Assembly: GCA_964457925.1 (NCBI GenBank)
Contig: CAYWGH010000031.1
Coordinates: forward strand, 1 to 64,000
Direction of reading: 5' to 3'
DNA: 64,000 bases
Origin: Coneutiohabitans sp964457925
GTDB lineage: Bacteria > Zhuqueibacterota > Zhuqueibacteria > Zhuqueibacterales > Zhuqueibacteraceae
The notes under the pieces: generated by a model
What the model saw: the letters and a program-made list of their open reading frames with translations, nothing else
Databases searched by the model: none
What the model was told of the DNA's origin: nothing
Shown: positions 25,951 to 34,364 of the stretch, piece by piece
How positions within the stretch are numbered: the stretch's first letter is position 1
Layout of the letters: each line of letters starts with the position of its first letter
Translations under genes and position numbers: made by a program

Positions 25951-27666
25951 ATGAACGTGGGCAACGTTAAAAGCGGTTTATTATGGTATTTGCTGGCGCT
26001 CGCGCCGCAACTCTTACTTGGCGGTGCGTCGCAACCCCCGGTCAAGGCCAGGCATGGCATGGTCGTTTCCTCCGAACGCCACGCTTCCGAAGTGGGTGTG
26101 CAGGTGTTGCGAAGCGGCGGCAATGCGGTGGATGCCGCGATTGCGACCGGCTTTGCGCTGGCGGTGACGCATCCTTCAGCCGGCAATATCGGCGGCGGCG
26201 GGTTCATGATTGTCTACACGGCCAAAGGCGGGATTACGGCATTTAATTTTCGCGAGAAAGCGCCGGCCGCAGCTCACGCCAAAATGTACCTTGATCAAAA
26301 CGGCGTTTACTCCGACCCCATCAACCATGACGGCTATCTTTCCATTGGTGTGCCCGGCACGGTTGCAGGTTTCTTTCTGGCGCATCAAAAACTCGGCAGC
26401 AAACCCATGCGGGAGTTGCTCGCGCCGGCAATCAAACTTGCCGAACAAGGCTTTCCGGTGAGTTGGGGGTTGCACGAGGATTTTAGCGATCTGGCTGAAG
26501 AATTCAGACGGTATCCCGCCAGCGCGCAGGCGTTTCTAAAAAACGGCAAAGAGGTTTATCAGCCCGGCGAAATTTGGAAACAACCGGATTTGGCCAAGAC
26601 GCTGCGCCGCATCCAGACAAACGGGCGCGATGGTTTTTATAAAGGTGAAACAGCGCGCTTGTTGGCAACCGCGATGCGCAAACACGGCGGTCTCCTCACC
26701 GAAGAAGATTTGGCGAATTACCAAGCGCAAGAGCGCCAGCCGATTCACGGCACCTATCGCGGATATGATATCTACTCGATGTCGCCGCCCAGCTCGGGCG
26801 GAACCGCCGTCGTCGAGATGTTGAACATTCTCGAAGGCTTTGATCTGCGCGCCGCCGGTTTTGCTTCGGCGCAACATGTGCATTTGCTCACCGAAGCGAT
26901 GCGCCGCGCGTTTGCCGATCGCGCGCGCCATCTCGGCGACCCGGATTTCAATCCCGACATGCCGATTGCCAAGCTTACCTCAAAGGAATATGCCGCGCAA
27001 TTGCGCAAAAGCATCAGCCTGAATCAAGCCTCGCCCAGCGATCCGGTAACGTTCAACGATGCTTATGAATCAACCGAGACGACACACTATTCGGTGGTCG
27101 ATGCCGCCGGCAATGCTGTCGTGGTAACCTACACGTTAGAATACGGCTACGGCTCGCGCATCGTGGCAGAGGGCACGGGCTTTTTGTTGAATAATGAAAT
27201 GGGCGATTTCAATCCGCAACCCGGCCGCACAGACAGCACCGGTTTGATTGGAACGCCGCCGAATATCGTTGCACCCGGCAAGCGCATGCTGTCCTCCATG
27301 ACGCCGACGATTGTCGCGAAAGACGGCAAGCCATTTTTGTTGATCGGATCACCCGGCGGCCGTACGATCATCAACACGGTTTTGCAGGTGATTGTGAATG
27401 TGATTGATTTTGACATGGACATCAGCGAAGCCATTGCCGCGCCGCGCATTCATCATCAATGGCTGCCCAACCGGCTGCGCATCGAAGAGTTCGGCATCTC
27501 GAAAGACACAGAGCGGCTGTTGCAGATGTTCGGCCATCGCCTCTCCATTTCACGATCCTCGCGCAGCCAGGGCAGCGCGATGGGCATCATCATCGATCCC
27601 AAAACCGGCTTGCGTTTGGGCGCTGCGGATCCGCGTGCGAGCGACGGCGCAGCGGTAGGATATTGA
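25951..27666 (+). CDS. ggt: Gamma-glutamyltransferase
   Basis: A 571-residue enzyme with a signal peptide and AGGAG before ATG 25951; a longer in-frame start has no ribosome site. RHGMVVSSERHASEVGVQVL and SGGNAVDAAIATGFALAVTH are the large-subunit signature, IGGGGFM binds glutamate, and ETTHYSVVD holds the self-processing nucleophile Thr378. Late LIGSPGGRTIIN forms the oxyanion site. It hydrolyses or transfers gamma-glutamyl groups of glutathione and related peptides in the periplasm, supplying amino acids. It is followed by a small membrane protein gene after 200 bp. Confidence 0.95.
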   Translation: MNVGNVKSGLLWYLLALAPQLLLGGASQPPVKARHGMVVSSERHASEVGVQVLRSGGNAVDAAIATGFALAVTHPSAGNIGGGGFMIVYTAKGGITAFNFREKAPAAAHAKMYLDQNGVYSDPINHDGYLSIGVPGTVAGFFLAHQKLGSKPMRELLAPAIKLAEQGFPVSWGLHEDFSDLAEEFRRYPASAQAFLKNGKEVYQPGEIWKQPDLAKTLRRIQTNGRDGFYKGETARLLATAMRKHGGLLTEEDLANYQAQERQPIHGTYRGYDIYSMSPPSSGGTAVVEMLNILEGFDLRAAGFASAQHVHLLTEAMRRAFADRARHLGDPDFNPDMPIAKLTSKEYAAQLRKSISLNQASPSDPVTFNDAYESTETTHYSVVDAAGNAVVVTYTLEYGYGSRIVAEGTGFLLNNEMGDFNPQPGRTDSTGLIGTPPNIVAPGKRMLSSMTPTIVAKDGKPFLLIGSPGGRTIINTVLQVIVNVIDFDMDISEAIAAPRIHHQWLPNRLRIEEFGISKDTERLLQMFGHRLSISRSSRSQGSAMGIIIDPKTGLRLGAADPRASDGAAVGY

Positions 27667-27720
27667 AGCCGGTATTGTTAGTACGTTGGCGCCCCAATTT
27701 GTAGGAGTAACTCCTTTGTA

Positions 27721-27774
27721 ATGTCATTCAGGCGAATCTTGTGAAGTACCCGGCAATTTGCCTGCGACTTCACC
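27721..27774 (+). repeat. Partial copy of a dispersed palindromic repeat
   Basis: ATGTCATTCAGGCGAATC and TTGTGAAGT followed by an inverted GACTTCACC match words in the repeats at 37362-37452 and, more loosely, 58737-58820. Downstream, AGGTAAC (27817-27823) and GTTACCT (27833-27839) form a small hairpin before the next gene. Confidence 0.4.
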
Positions 27775-27866
27775 AGCTCCCTGCTGGATGACTTGCAAGG
27801 AGGAATAATTTTTTTAAGGTAACAGTTCACTAGTTACCTCGACCTCAATTATCAAGGAATGATTTT

Positions 27867-28268
27867 ATGTGGGACAAGTTTGTTGAGTGGTTGCGTACTC
27901 GTGAATTTGATCCGGGCTTTAATCTCTCCCTATTCTTGCTGATTATTTTGCTGGGCATTTGGATTGGCAGCTTGAGCAAGAATATGAATGTCTGGCCGGG
28001 CGTGAAAAAGTTTTTCGGTGAATTGATGGGAGGGCTGCTGTTCGGCTTGTTCTTCGGCATGATTTTTTTAAGCGATCTCTACCCCGGAATTGTGTTTCTG
28101 GGAGGCCTAACATTGGCGGTTATGAGTTTTTTTAATGTCGAAGCGCAATTCAAACTGCACCGGCTGTTGGGCATAGCGGTAGCGATTGCGCTGGCCTTTT
28201 ACATGTACTATGCCCAGTGGGGAACACTGAGTTACCTTTTTGAAAATATGCTCATGGATTTTCAATAA
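27867..28268 (+). CDS. Small integral membrane protein, function unknown
   Basis: A 133-residue protein with four hydrophobic spans: about residues 20-36, 51-68, 72-88 and 97-113. The first 18 residues (MWDKFVEWLRTREFDPGF) are amphipathic and charged. I do not recognise a family. Its TAA stop overlaps the ATG of the macro-domain gene by one base (TAATG), so the two are translationally coupled. The ATG is weakly supported by AAGGA 10 bp upstream. Confidence 0.7.
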   Translation: MWDKFVEWLRTREFDPGFNLSLFLLIILLGIWIGSLSKNMNVWPGVKKFFGELMGGLLFGLFFGMIFLSDLYPGIVFLGGLTLAVMSFFNVEAQFKLHRLLGIAVAIALAFYMYYAQWGTLSYLFENMLMDFQ

Positions 28269-28807
28269 TGGAAACGCGCATCAACCGCACCACGATAAGA
28301 TTGTTGGACGCCGATCTCACCGAGATGAACGTCGATGCCATAGTCAATGCCGCGAATGCCGCGCTGCAGCTTGGCGGCGGCGTGGCCGGCGCGATTCGCC
28401 GCAAAGGCGGCCCGGCGATTCAACAGGAATGCGATGCCATTGGCGGCACGCCTGTGGGCACGGCAGTGATTACCACCGGCGGTAATTTGAAGGCGAAACA
28501 CGTCATTCATGCCGTTGGCCCGATGATGGGTGAGGGGGATGAAGATCGCAAGTTGCGCGGCGCAACATTAAGCTCACTCAAAATCGCAGATGAAAATCAT
28601 CTCAAGAGCATTGCGTTTCCTGCGATTTCCACCGGCATTTTCGGTTATCCCCTCGAGCGCTGCGCGGAGATAATGCTGCGCACGATGCTCGAGTATGCGC
28701 AGGGTAAAACAGCGTTGGAAGAGGTTGTCTTTTGCCTGTGGGGGAAGGAAGCGTATGGCGTGTTTGAGAAAGCGTTGCATCGGTTGTCACAAACCGGCGG
28801 AAATTAA
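28268..28807 (+). CDS. Macro domain protein (ADP-ribose/O-acetyl-ADP-ribose hydrolase-like)
   Basis: A 179-residue single-domain protein. DAIVNAANAALQLGGGVAGA is the ADP-ribose-binding loop of the MacroD/YmdB group, with the catalytic asparagine in NAAN, and AFPAISTGIFGYP is the phosphate loop. Such enzymes remove ADP-ribose from proteins, nucleic acids or O-acetyl-ADP-ribose. It lies in a tight cluster: one-base overlap with the small membrane protein before it and a three-base gap to the Maf gene after it. Confidence 0.92.
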   Translation: METRINRTTIRLLDADLTEMNVDAIVNAANAALQLGGGVAGAIRRKGGPAIQQECDAIGGTPVGTAVITTGGNLKAKHVIHAVGPMMGEGDEDRKLRGATLSSLKIADENHLKSIAFPAISTGIFGYPLERCAEIMLRTMLEYAQGKTALEEVVFCLWGKEAYGVFEKALHRLSQTGGN

Positions 28808-28810
28808 GGC

Positions 28811-29419
28811 ATGGCAATTCCCGAACTCATTCTCGTCTCAACCTCGCCTTATCGCCGGCAGCTTATGTCGCAAATGGGGTTGAAATTTCGCGCGGTTGCG
28901 CCGCGTTTCGCCGAAAATCATCTTCACGATGGCGATCCCGGCAAACTCGCGCTCGAGCTCGCGCAGGGCAAGGCCATGAGTGTCGCAGATGATTTTCCCA
29001 ACGCGATTCTCATTGGCTCCGATCAAGTCGTGTGGTTTGATGATCATGTGTTGGGCAAACCCGGCACAGCCGAACGCGCATTGCAGGAATTGCAGCGCCT
29101 GCGCGGCCGCACGCATGAATTTTACATGGGACTTTATCTGTATCACACGGCTTTGCGTGCCTCGCAGGAATTCATCGTCAAAGGCTCGGCCCAATTGCGC
29201 GCCGATCTCAGCGACGCGGAATTGCGCGCTTATGTCATGCTTGACAATCCCATTGACTGTGCCGGCTCCGCGAAAACTGAAGGCCCGGGCTTGATGTTGT
29301 TCGAGCGCCTGGATTGCGATGATTGGACGGCAATCATCGGCCTGCCGATGATCAAGCTGACTACGGCGCTGCGGAAGTGGGGGTATCCGGTCTTTGTCCG
29401 AAACAACATTGTTAATTGA
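28811..29419 (+). CDS. Maf-like nucleoside triphosphate pyrophosphatase
   Basis: A 202-residue protein. LILVSTSPYRRQLMSQMGL is the conserved N-terminal S-T/S-S-x-x-R motif, LIGSDQVVWFDDHVLGKPG holds the catalytic D and the GKP, and LRGRTHEF is the third motif. The C-terminal CAGSAKTEGPGLMLFERLDC matches Maf but has A in place of the frequent G-S-Y-E-I form, closer to the YceF subgroup that hydrolyses 7-methyl-GTP. It may act in nucleotide house-cleaning. It begins three bases after the macro-domain gene and ends just before the OLD-like gene. Confidence 0.9.
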   Translation: MAIPELILVSTSPYRRQLMSQMGLKFRAVAPRFAENHLHDGDPGKLALELAQGKAMSVADDFPNAILIGSDQVVWFDDHVLGKPGTAERALQELQRLRGRTHEFYMGLYLYHTALRASQEFIVKGSAQLRADLSDAELRAYVMLDNPIDCAGSAKTEGPGLMLFERLDCDDWTAIIGLPMIKLTTALRKWGYPVFVRNNIVN

Positions 29420-29434
29420 CGAAAGCTGACTGAA

Positions 29435-31165
29435 ATGCTCACGAGTATTCAAATAAAAAACTTCAAGAGATTTGAAAAGGTTGATATTGAGCTCGGTAAA
29501 ACCGTGGTGCTCATCGGGCCAAACAATTCAGGTAAAACTACAGTTTTGCAAGCGCTTGCGCTTTGGGATATTGGGTTACGACGGTGGAACGAGAAATGGC
29601 ACGGAAAGACTTCAGCAACCGAACGTCCGGGAGTCGCGATTAACCGTAAAGATCTGTATTCAATACCTGTGCCGGATGCCAACCTCCTATGGCGCGATCT
29701 GCACGTGCGAGATGTCAAGCGGGTTGAGGGTAGACCGCAGACACAAAACATTCGCATAGAAATAACTGTCAATGGCGTCACCAATGGAAAAAGCTGGGAA
29801 TGTGGATTTGAATTTGACTATGCCAACGAAGAGTCATTTTACTGTCGCCCTTTACGATTGACAAATGAGAGACCACTGCAAAGAATGGTTGTCCCCGATG
29901 AAGCTGCGGGGGTCAAGGTGGCCTTCCTTCCCCCGATGTCCGGCTTGGCATCCGTTGAACCTAAATGGGAGCCTGGACGGGTCAGCGTGCTACTCGGTGA
30001 AGGTCAAACTGCTCAAGTCTTGCGTAATCTGTGCTATCAGATTTATGTTGATAAAGAGACAGGATGGCAAGAACTGACGGATTATATGAAAAGGCTGTTC
30101 GGAGTGACGCTGCTGCCGCCGCAATTTGTGAAAGAACGCGGAGAAATCTCAATGGCTTACAAAGAACTGAGCGGCATTGAACTTGATCTTTCTTCCTCTG
30201 GGCGTGGTTTGCAACAAACTCTCCTTGTATTGGCCCATCTGTATGCCAATCCTGAAACGGTTCTTTTGCTGGATGAGCCGGATGCCCATCTTGAAGTCTT
30301 GAGGCAGCGACAAATCTATCAATTGCTCACAGAAGTAGCCGAGGAACAAGGTTCACAGATCATCGCCGCGAGCCACTCCGAGGTTGTATTGAATGAAGCC
30401 GCGGGGCGCGATGTCGTGATTGCATTTGTCGGCAAACCGCATCGTCTTGATAATCGCAGCCGGGATTTCCGTAAATCCTTAACAGATATTGGCTTTGATC
30501 AATACTATCAAGCGGAGCAAACCGGGTGGGTGCTTTACCTTGAAGGTTCATCAGATTTAAGAATTTTGCAGGCTTTTGCGGCCACGCTTGGACATCCAGC
30601 GGCGCAAATTCTTGAGCGCCCGTTTGTACATTATGTGGCTACGAATCTGCCGCAGAAGGCGCGCGATCATTTTTATGGACTATTCGAAGCAAAAAAAGAT
30701 TTGGTAGGCGTGGCTCTTTTCGACCGCATCGACAAGGAACTGCAAAAGGGAACACCACTCTGTGAATTGACGTGGAGTCGACGGGAGATTGAGAATTATT
30801 TGTGTTATAAAGAAACACTGCTTGCGTATGCCCGCGCCGAGCAACCCGACGATCTCTTCGGTCTGGCAGAAAAACTGCGCCGTGAACAACTGATGCAGGA
30901 AACGATTGCTGAGGTTGCTGCGGCGCTCAAAACTCTTGGTTATCCAGACCCTTGGTCATCAGACATAAAAGCCAGCGACGATTTCTTGGCTCCTGTATTT
31001 AAGAAATATTTTGAGAAATTGAACCTGCCAAACTTGATGCCAAAAACGAATTACCATATTCTGGCCAGATTCGTTTACAGGGAAAATCTGGATGTTGAGA
31101 TAATTGAAAAGCTTGATGCCATCGTCGCAATAGCTCAAAAGGCCAAGCCGGCAGCCCAGGAATAG
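29435..31165 (+). CDS. OLD-family-like protein: ABC-type ATPase with TOPRIM domain
   Basis: A 576-residue protein. The N-terminal half is an SMC/ABC-type ATPase: SIQIKNFKRFEKVDIEL, Walker A GPNNSGKTT (about residues 28-36), signature LSSSGRGLQQTLLVLAHL, Walker B LLLDEPDAHLE and a switch histidine in AASHSE. From about residue 360, WVLYLEGSSDLRILQAF and VGVALFDRID provide the E and D-x-D pattern of a TOPRIM nuclease domain. This is the architecture of overcoming-lysogenization-defect nucleases, several of which act in phage defence. No UvrD-like partner (as in Gabija) is adjacent. It is 15 bp after the Maf gene and on the edge of ordinary housekeeping DNA. Confidence 0.8.
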   Translation: MLTSIQIKNFKRFEKVDIELGKTVVLIGPNNSGKTTVLQALALWDIGLRRWNEKWHGKTSATERPGVAINRKDLYSIPVPDANLLWRDLHVRDVKRVEGRPQTQNIRIEITVNGVTNGKSWECGFEFDYANEESFYCRPLRLTNERPLQRMVVPDEAAGVKVAFLPPMSGLASVEPKWEPGRVSVLLGEGQTAQVLRNLCYQIYVDKETGWQELTDYMKRLFGVTLLPPQFVKERGEISMAYKELSGIELDLSSSGRGLQQTLLVLAHLYANPETVLLLDEPDAHLEVLRQRQIYQLLTEVAEEQGSQIIAASHSEVVLNEAAGRDVVIAFVGKPHRLDNRSRDFRKSLTDIGFDQYYQAEQTGWVLYLEGSSDLRILQAFAATLGHPAAQILERPFVHYVATNLPQKARDHFYGLFEAKKDLVGVALFDRIDKELQKGTPLCELTWSRREIENYLCYKETLLAYARAEQPDDLFGLAEKLRREQLMQETIAEVAAALKTLGYPDPWSSDIKASDDFLAPVFKKYFEKLNLPNLMPKTNYHILARFVYRENLDVEIIEKLDAIVAIAQKAKPAAQE

Positions 31166-31186
31166 TTTCAAAGGCGAGGTTTTGAC

Positions 31187-32206
31187 TTATCCGTTTTCCT
31201 CCACCCCCAACCCCGGCCCCTCGGGCAAAATCAACCGGCCTTGTTGGACTCTTACGCCGCGATACGGATCATTCTTGATCAATAAATTTCCATCCAAATC
31301 CGCCCAATCCACCAATGGCGAAAGATGCGCAGCAGCGGTGATGCCAAGCGAGCTTTCGATCATGCAGCCGAGCATAATTTTCAAACCCAAAGCGCGGGCC
31401 ACATGAATCATGCGCATGGCCTCTTGCAGCCCGCCGGATTTCATGATTTTGATATTGATACCGTGATAAGCCCGCGCCAGCGCAGGAAGATCCACCGTGG
31501 TTTTGACGTCCTCATCCGCAATCAACGGCAGGGGAGAGCGTTCACGCAGCCATGCCACATCTTCAAGGCGGTGTGCCGGCAGCGGCTGCTCAACGAATTC
31601 GACATTCATTTTCGCGAGCCATTGAATTTTCTCCAAGGCCTCTTGCCGATCTTTCCAGCCTTCGTTGGCATCGACGCGCACGACGCGATCGGTAGCTGCA
31701 CGCACCGCGGCAATGATGGCCTCATCATTGTCGCTGCCGAGTTTGATTTTGAGAATGGGAAACTCTGCCGCAGCGCGAATTTTTTCTTGCATGATTTCGG
31801 GCTTGTCGATGCCGATTGAGTAGCTTGTGACCGGCGTTTTGTCTTTATTCAATCCCCAATACTCATAAAGCGATACTTTAAGGCGTTTTGTGATCCAATC
31901 GAGCAACGCACTATCAAGCGCAGCTTTAGCTGCGTTTTGACCATCCTGCCAGTTCAATATCGATTGGCCTAACTCATAAAATTGCTTGTAGTTTGCGCTC
32001 TCAAGCAAAGGTTTAAGTCTTAAGAGAAATTCTCGAATACTCTCCAAGCTTTCGCCATAACGAACATTGTGCGCTGCCTCGCCAATCCCGGTGATTCCCT
32101 CAGCCTCCAATTGCACGAAGTTGTATTCTTTGTGATCTGCTGAGCCGCGTGCGATTGTCCAGGTTTGTTTAAGCTCAAGACGATGGGTCGTCAACGTCAT
32201 GCGCAT
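31187..32206 (-). CDS. Dipeptide epimerase (L-Ala-D/L-Glu epimerase type, enolase superfamily)
   Basis: A 339-residue muconate-lactonizing-enzyme-subgroup protein. PILKIKLG contains the K-x-K pair, VRVDANEGW, EFVEQPLP and ADEDV carry the three metal ligands D, E and D, and INIKIMKSGG has the second catalytic lysine. GCMIESSLG is the C-terminal motif of dipeptide epimerases. It racemises the glutamyl residue of L-Ala-D-Glu so that the murein-derived dipeptide can be hydrolysed and used. The nearby M19 dipeptidase, M55 peptidase and GGT fit a peptide-recycling role. It converges with the OLD-like gene at a 21-bp gap. Confidence 0.9.
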   Translation of the reverse strand: MRMTLTTHRLELKQTWTIARGSADHKEYNFVQLEAEGITGIGEAAHNVRYGESLESIREFLLRLKPLLESANYKQFYELGQSILNWQDGQNAAKAALDSALLDWITKRLKVSLYEYWGLNKDKTPVTSYSIGIDKPEIMQEKIRAAAEFPILKIKLGSDNDEAIIAAVRAATDRVVRVDANEGWKDRQEALEKIQWLAKMNVEFVEQPLPAHRLEDVAWLRERSPLPLIADEDVKTTVDLPALARAYHGINIKIMKSGGLQEAMRMIHVARALGLKIMLGCMIESSLGITAAAHLSPLVDWADLDGNLLIKNDPYRGVRVQQGRLILPEGPGLGVEENG

Positions 32207-32371
32207 GAAAATAGCCTTTCAGCGTGTTTCGTGGTTCGGGCTACAACTTTGAGTGCAGGTTGGGTAAGCGCCAGGCCTTCGGTCACAACGTTTTCCTCGT
32301 AGACCCTTGCCTTTGTGCGGCGGTTTGACTATGCTTTCATCCTCAACAATGAAATTGCACATGCACCAACA

Positions 32372-33187
32372 ATGCCTCATTCACTTACTCTCGAAAAGCT
32401 GAAACAGGTTGAAGTCTTTGCCCTGGATTTAGACGGCACCCTTTATTTGGGTGGAGAAATTTTTCCGTTCACCCTGGCGTTTTTGGCCAGGCTGCGCGAG
32501 CTGGGCAAGCATTATGTTTTTATCACCAATAATTCCGCCTATAATCAACAGGATTATTTCGACAAGCTGTACCGGTTGAAGATTGCGACCTCGCTGGCGG
32601 ATATTTACACCTCCGGCCGCGCGACCATTAAATATTTGCTGGAACGCGGCGGACCACAGCCGATTTTTCTGTTGGGCACAGAAAGCCTGCATGAACAATT
32701 CCGGCAAGCCGGTTTCGAAACAGGATCACAAAATCCGGAATACGTGGTTCTGGGTTTTGATTTGACTTTCACATGGCAAAAATTCGATGCGGCCTGCCGC
32801 TTTATTCGCCGCGGCGCAAAGTTTATCGCTACTCACCCTGATAAAAACTGCCCGGCGCCCAATCATGATTTGCTGCCGGATTGCGGTGCGCTCACGGCGG
32901 CGTTCGAAGCAGCCACCGGTGTCACACCGCTGGTCATCGGCAAACCGGAGCCGTTTATTTATCGCGATATTATGCAGCGTTTCTCGATTCGGCCCAATCA
33001 ACTTGCCATGATGGGAGACCGGCTCGAAACCGACATCGCTGCCGGGCCGAAAAACGGCTTATTCACGATTCTGGTGATGACGGGTGTCACTTCAAAAGAA
33101 GAATTGCAAAAATCTACTTTGCAGCCGGATCTCGTGCTCGAGCGCTGTATTGATATTGTATCGTTTCTAACAAAGAAGCCTAGTTGA
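32372..33187 (+). CDS. HAD-IIA family phosphatase (NagD-like)
   Basis: A 271-residue haloacid-dehalogenase-superfamily hydrolase. EVFALDLDGTLYLGG holds the nucleophile and acid aspartates, VFITNNSA is motif II, GKPEPFIY motif III lysine, and MMGDRLETDIAAG motif IV. The cap is of type IIA, as in NagD and p-nitrophenyl phosphatases. It should dephosphorylate small metabolites such as nucleotides or phosphoglycolate. I start at ATG 32372; a GTG 57 bp upstream is in frame but adds a sequence not usual for the family. Neither has a clear ribosome site. Confidence 0.88.
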   Translation: MPHSLTLEKLKQVEVFALDLDGTLYLGGEIFPFTLAFLARLRELGKHYVFITNNSAYNQQDYFDKLYRLKIATSLADIYTSGRATIKYLLERGGPQPIFLLGTESLHEQFRQAGFETGSQNPEYVVLGFDLTFTWQKFDAACRFIRRGAKFIATHPDKNCPAPNHDLLPDCGALTAAFEAATGVTPLVIGKPEPFIYRDIMQRFSIRPNQLAMMGDRLETDIAAGPKNGLFTILVMTGVTSKEELQKSTLQPDLVLERCIDIVSFLTKKPS

Positions 33188-33283
33188 AGCAGCCTTCATG
33201 CGGCGAAACGGCAGCCGATCGAAAATTTATCAACATGGTTTCGAAACGGCAGGATGAGATTGTCTGAAATCCGGGTTAACCTC

Positions 33284-33601
33284 TTACAAAAGTAACAGCA
33301 GAAGTGTGACGAGGAAACTGACAAGTGCGGCGATGAGCACAATGATCGCCAGGACGGCATGGGCGATCCCGGCGAAACCGTCTTTGGCGGAGCGCGCGAG
33401 ATAAGTAAAAATGCCGCCGGCAAGCAACATGAGCAGCGGTAGAAGGTAGCGCAACAATGAACTGTCGTGTTTTCGCCCAATGAAGAAAACATGGGCAAAC
33501 GTCAACACCGCCGCAAGGCCGGCAACAAGAACGAAGACGCCGATCAGCCGAGCGTTGGAGCCTTTGGCATAGTGGCGCAGCGCTACTTGAAAAATGTTCA
33601 T
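33284..33601 (-). CDS. Small membrane protein, function unknown
   Basis: A 105-residue protein with three hydrophobic segments (about residues 20-42, 50-68 and 78-105), the last ending in a run of leucines at the C-terminus. I prefer the ATG at 33601 (MNIFQVALRHYAKG); an in-frame GTG at 33664 would start inside the 32-bp direct repeat. No family recognised. The strong hydrophobicity and sensible start context support a real gene. Confidence 0.55.
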   Translation of the reverse strand: MNIFQVALRHYAKGSNARLIGVFVLVAGLAAVLTFAHVFFIGRKHDSSLLRYLLPLLMLLAGGIFTYLARSAKDGFAGIAHAVLAIIVLIAALVSFLVTLLLLLL

Positions 33602-33655
33602 GTAGCTCTCGCTCGCTTGCGTCGTTTTCCTGCTTTCGGGCAGGGTGAAAACGCC

Positions 33656-33875
33656 GGGTTTCACGCAGTCCTAATGCGGTTGAGCGTTGGCGACCTCATA
33701 AACTTCCATCGGCCTGCCAATGGGTTTCACGCAGTCCTAATGCGGTTGAGCGTCTTGCTCATCGCGCTGGCAAAAGTTGAGCTTGTCCCGGACTGATTTT
33801 ATTTATTGGCCGAGCTTGTTAAAGATTGAGCTTGTCGGTGGCTAAGCAAGTCGCCGACTGATCTTGTCGAAGCCT
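33656..33875. repeat. 32-bp direct repeats followed by TGAGC(C/T)TGTC-type motifs
   Basis: An exact 32-bp sequence (starting GGGTTTCACGCAGTCCTAAT) occurs at 33656-33687 and 33722-33753. Just after it, TTGAGCTTGTC occurs at 33777-33787 and 33827-33837, GAGCTTGTT at 33812 and CTGATCTTGTCGAAGCC at 33858-33874, degenerate copies of the unit that is expanded in the GNAT gene at 56841. No gene was recognised in this interval. Confidence 0.6.
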
Positions 33876-34356
33876 AAGGCTCGCGCGAAATTTCCTCTTC
33901 CAAAAACGTGCGCGCATCTTTGGCCCAGCCGCATAAAGTTTGAATATCCTGGTCGCTGAGCTGCGCATGAGCGGAGTGCAACAGCAAATAAGATTGCAAC
34001 GGCATTTCGCGCCGCTTCACCAAATCCTCGATTTCTTCGAGTTTGTGGCTCGCCTGTTTTGGCGTATATTTCGCCCAATCGGAGAAATTCAAATGGCGGC
34101 GGCCGTCGTCGACGTGATCGATCACGAACCAGGATACCGGCGCAACATGACTGTACCACGGCCACACAGTGTCATGCGAGTGACAATCCGCGCAGGCACG
34201 TTTGAGCAGGGTTTGTACCTCCGGCGGCGTGGTTAGATTTGCGGCAAGCGTGCGGCCTTCTTCCACCGGTGGGTTGGTTTTGGCGGGGCCGAAAAACTGC
34301 ACGATGACGAGCGCTGCAAGCAAAACGATACCTGTTTTCTTAAAAAGTGATCTCAT
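33874..34356 (-). CDS. Haem-binding domain protein (monohaem, exported)
   Basis: About 160 residues with an N-terminal membrane segment or signal (IVLLAALVIVQFFGP). ACADCHSHDTVWPWYSHVAP holds a CxxCH haem motif and is the signature of the Haem_bd family, as are the later HLNFSDW and RREMPLQSYLLLH. It is expected to face the periplasm with one c-type haem. Start choice: ATG 34356; a TTG 12 bp earlier would overlap the upstream M19 stop. Either way the gene directly follows the M19 dipeptidase, so the two are probably one transcript. Confidence 0.88.
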   Translation of the reverse strand: MRSLFKKTGIVLLAALVIVQFFGPAKTNPPVEEGRTLAANLTTPPEVQTLLKRACADCHSHDTVWPWYSHVAPVSWFVIDHVDDGRRHLNFSDWAKYTPKQASHKLEEIEDLVKRREMPLQSYLLLHSAHAQLSDQDIQTLCGWAKDARTFLEEEISREP

Positions 34357-34364
34357 AAGCCATC

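Noticed and set aside
29435..31165. OLD-like gene considered as Gabija GajA
   Set aside because: No UvrD/Rep-like GajB gene lies beside it; the neighbours are Maf and a dipeptide epimerase.
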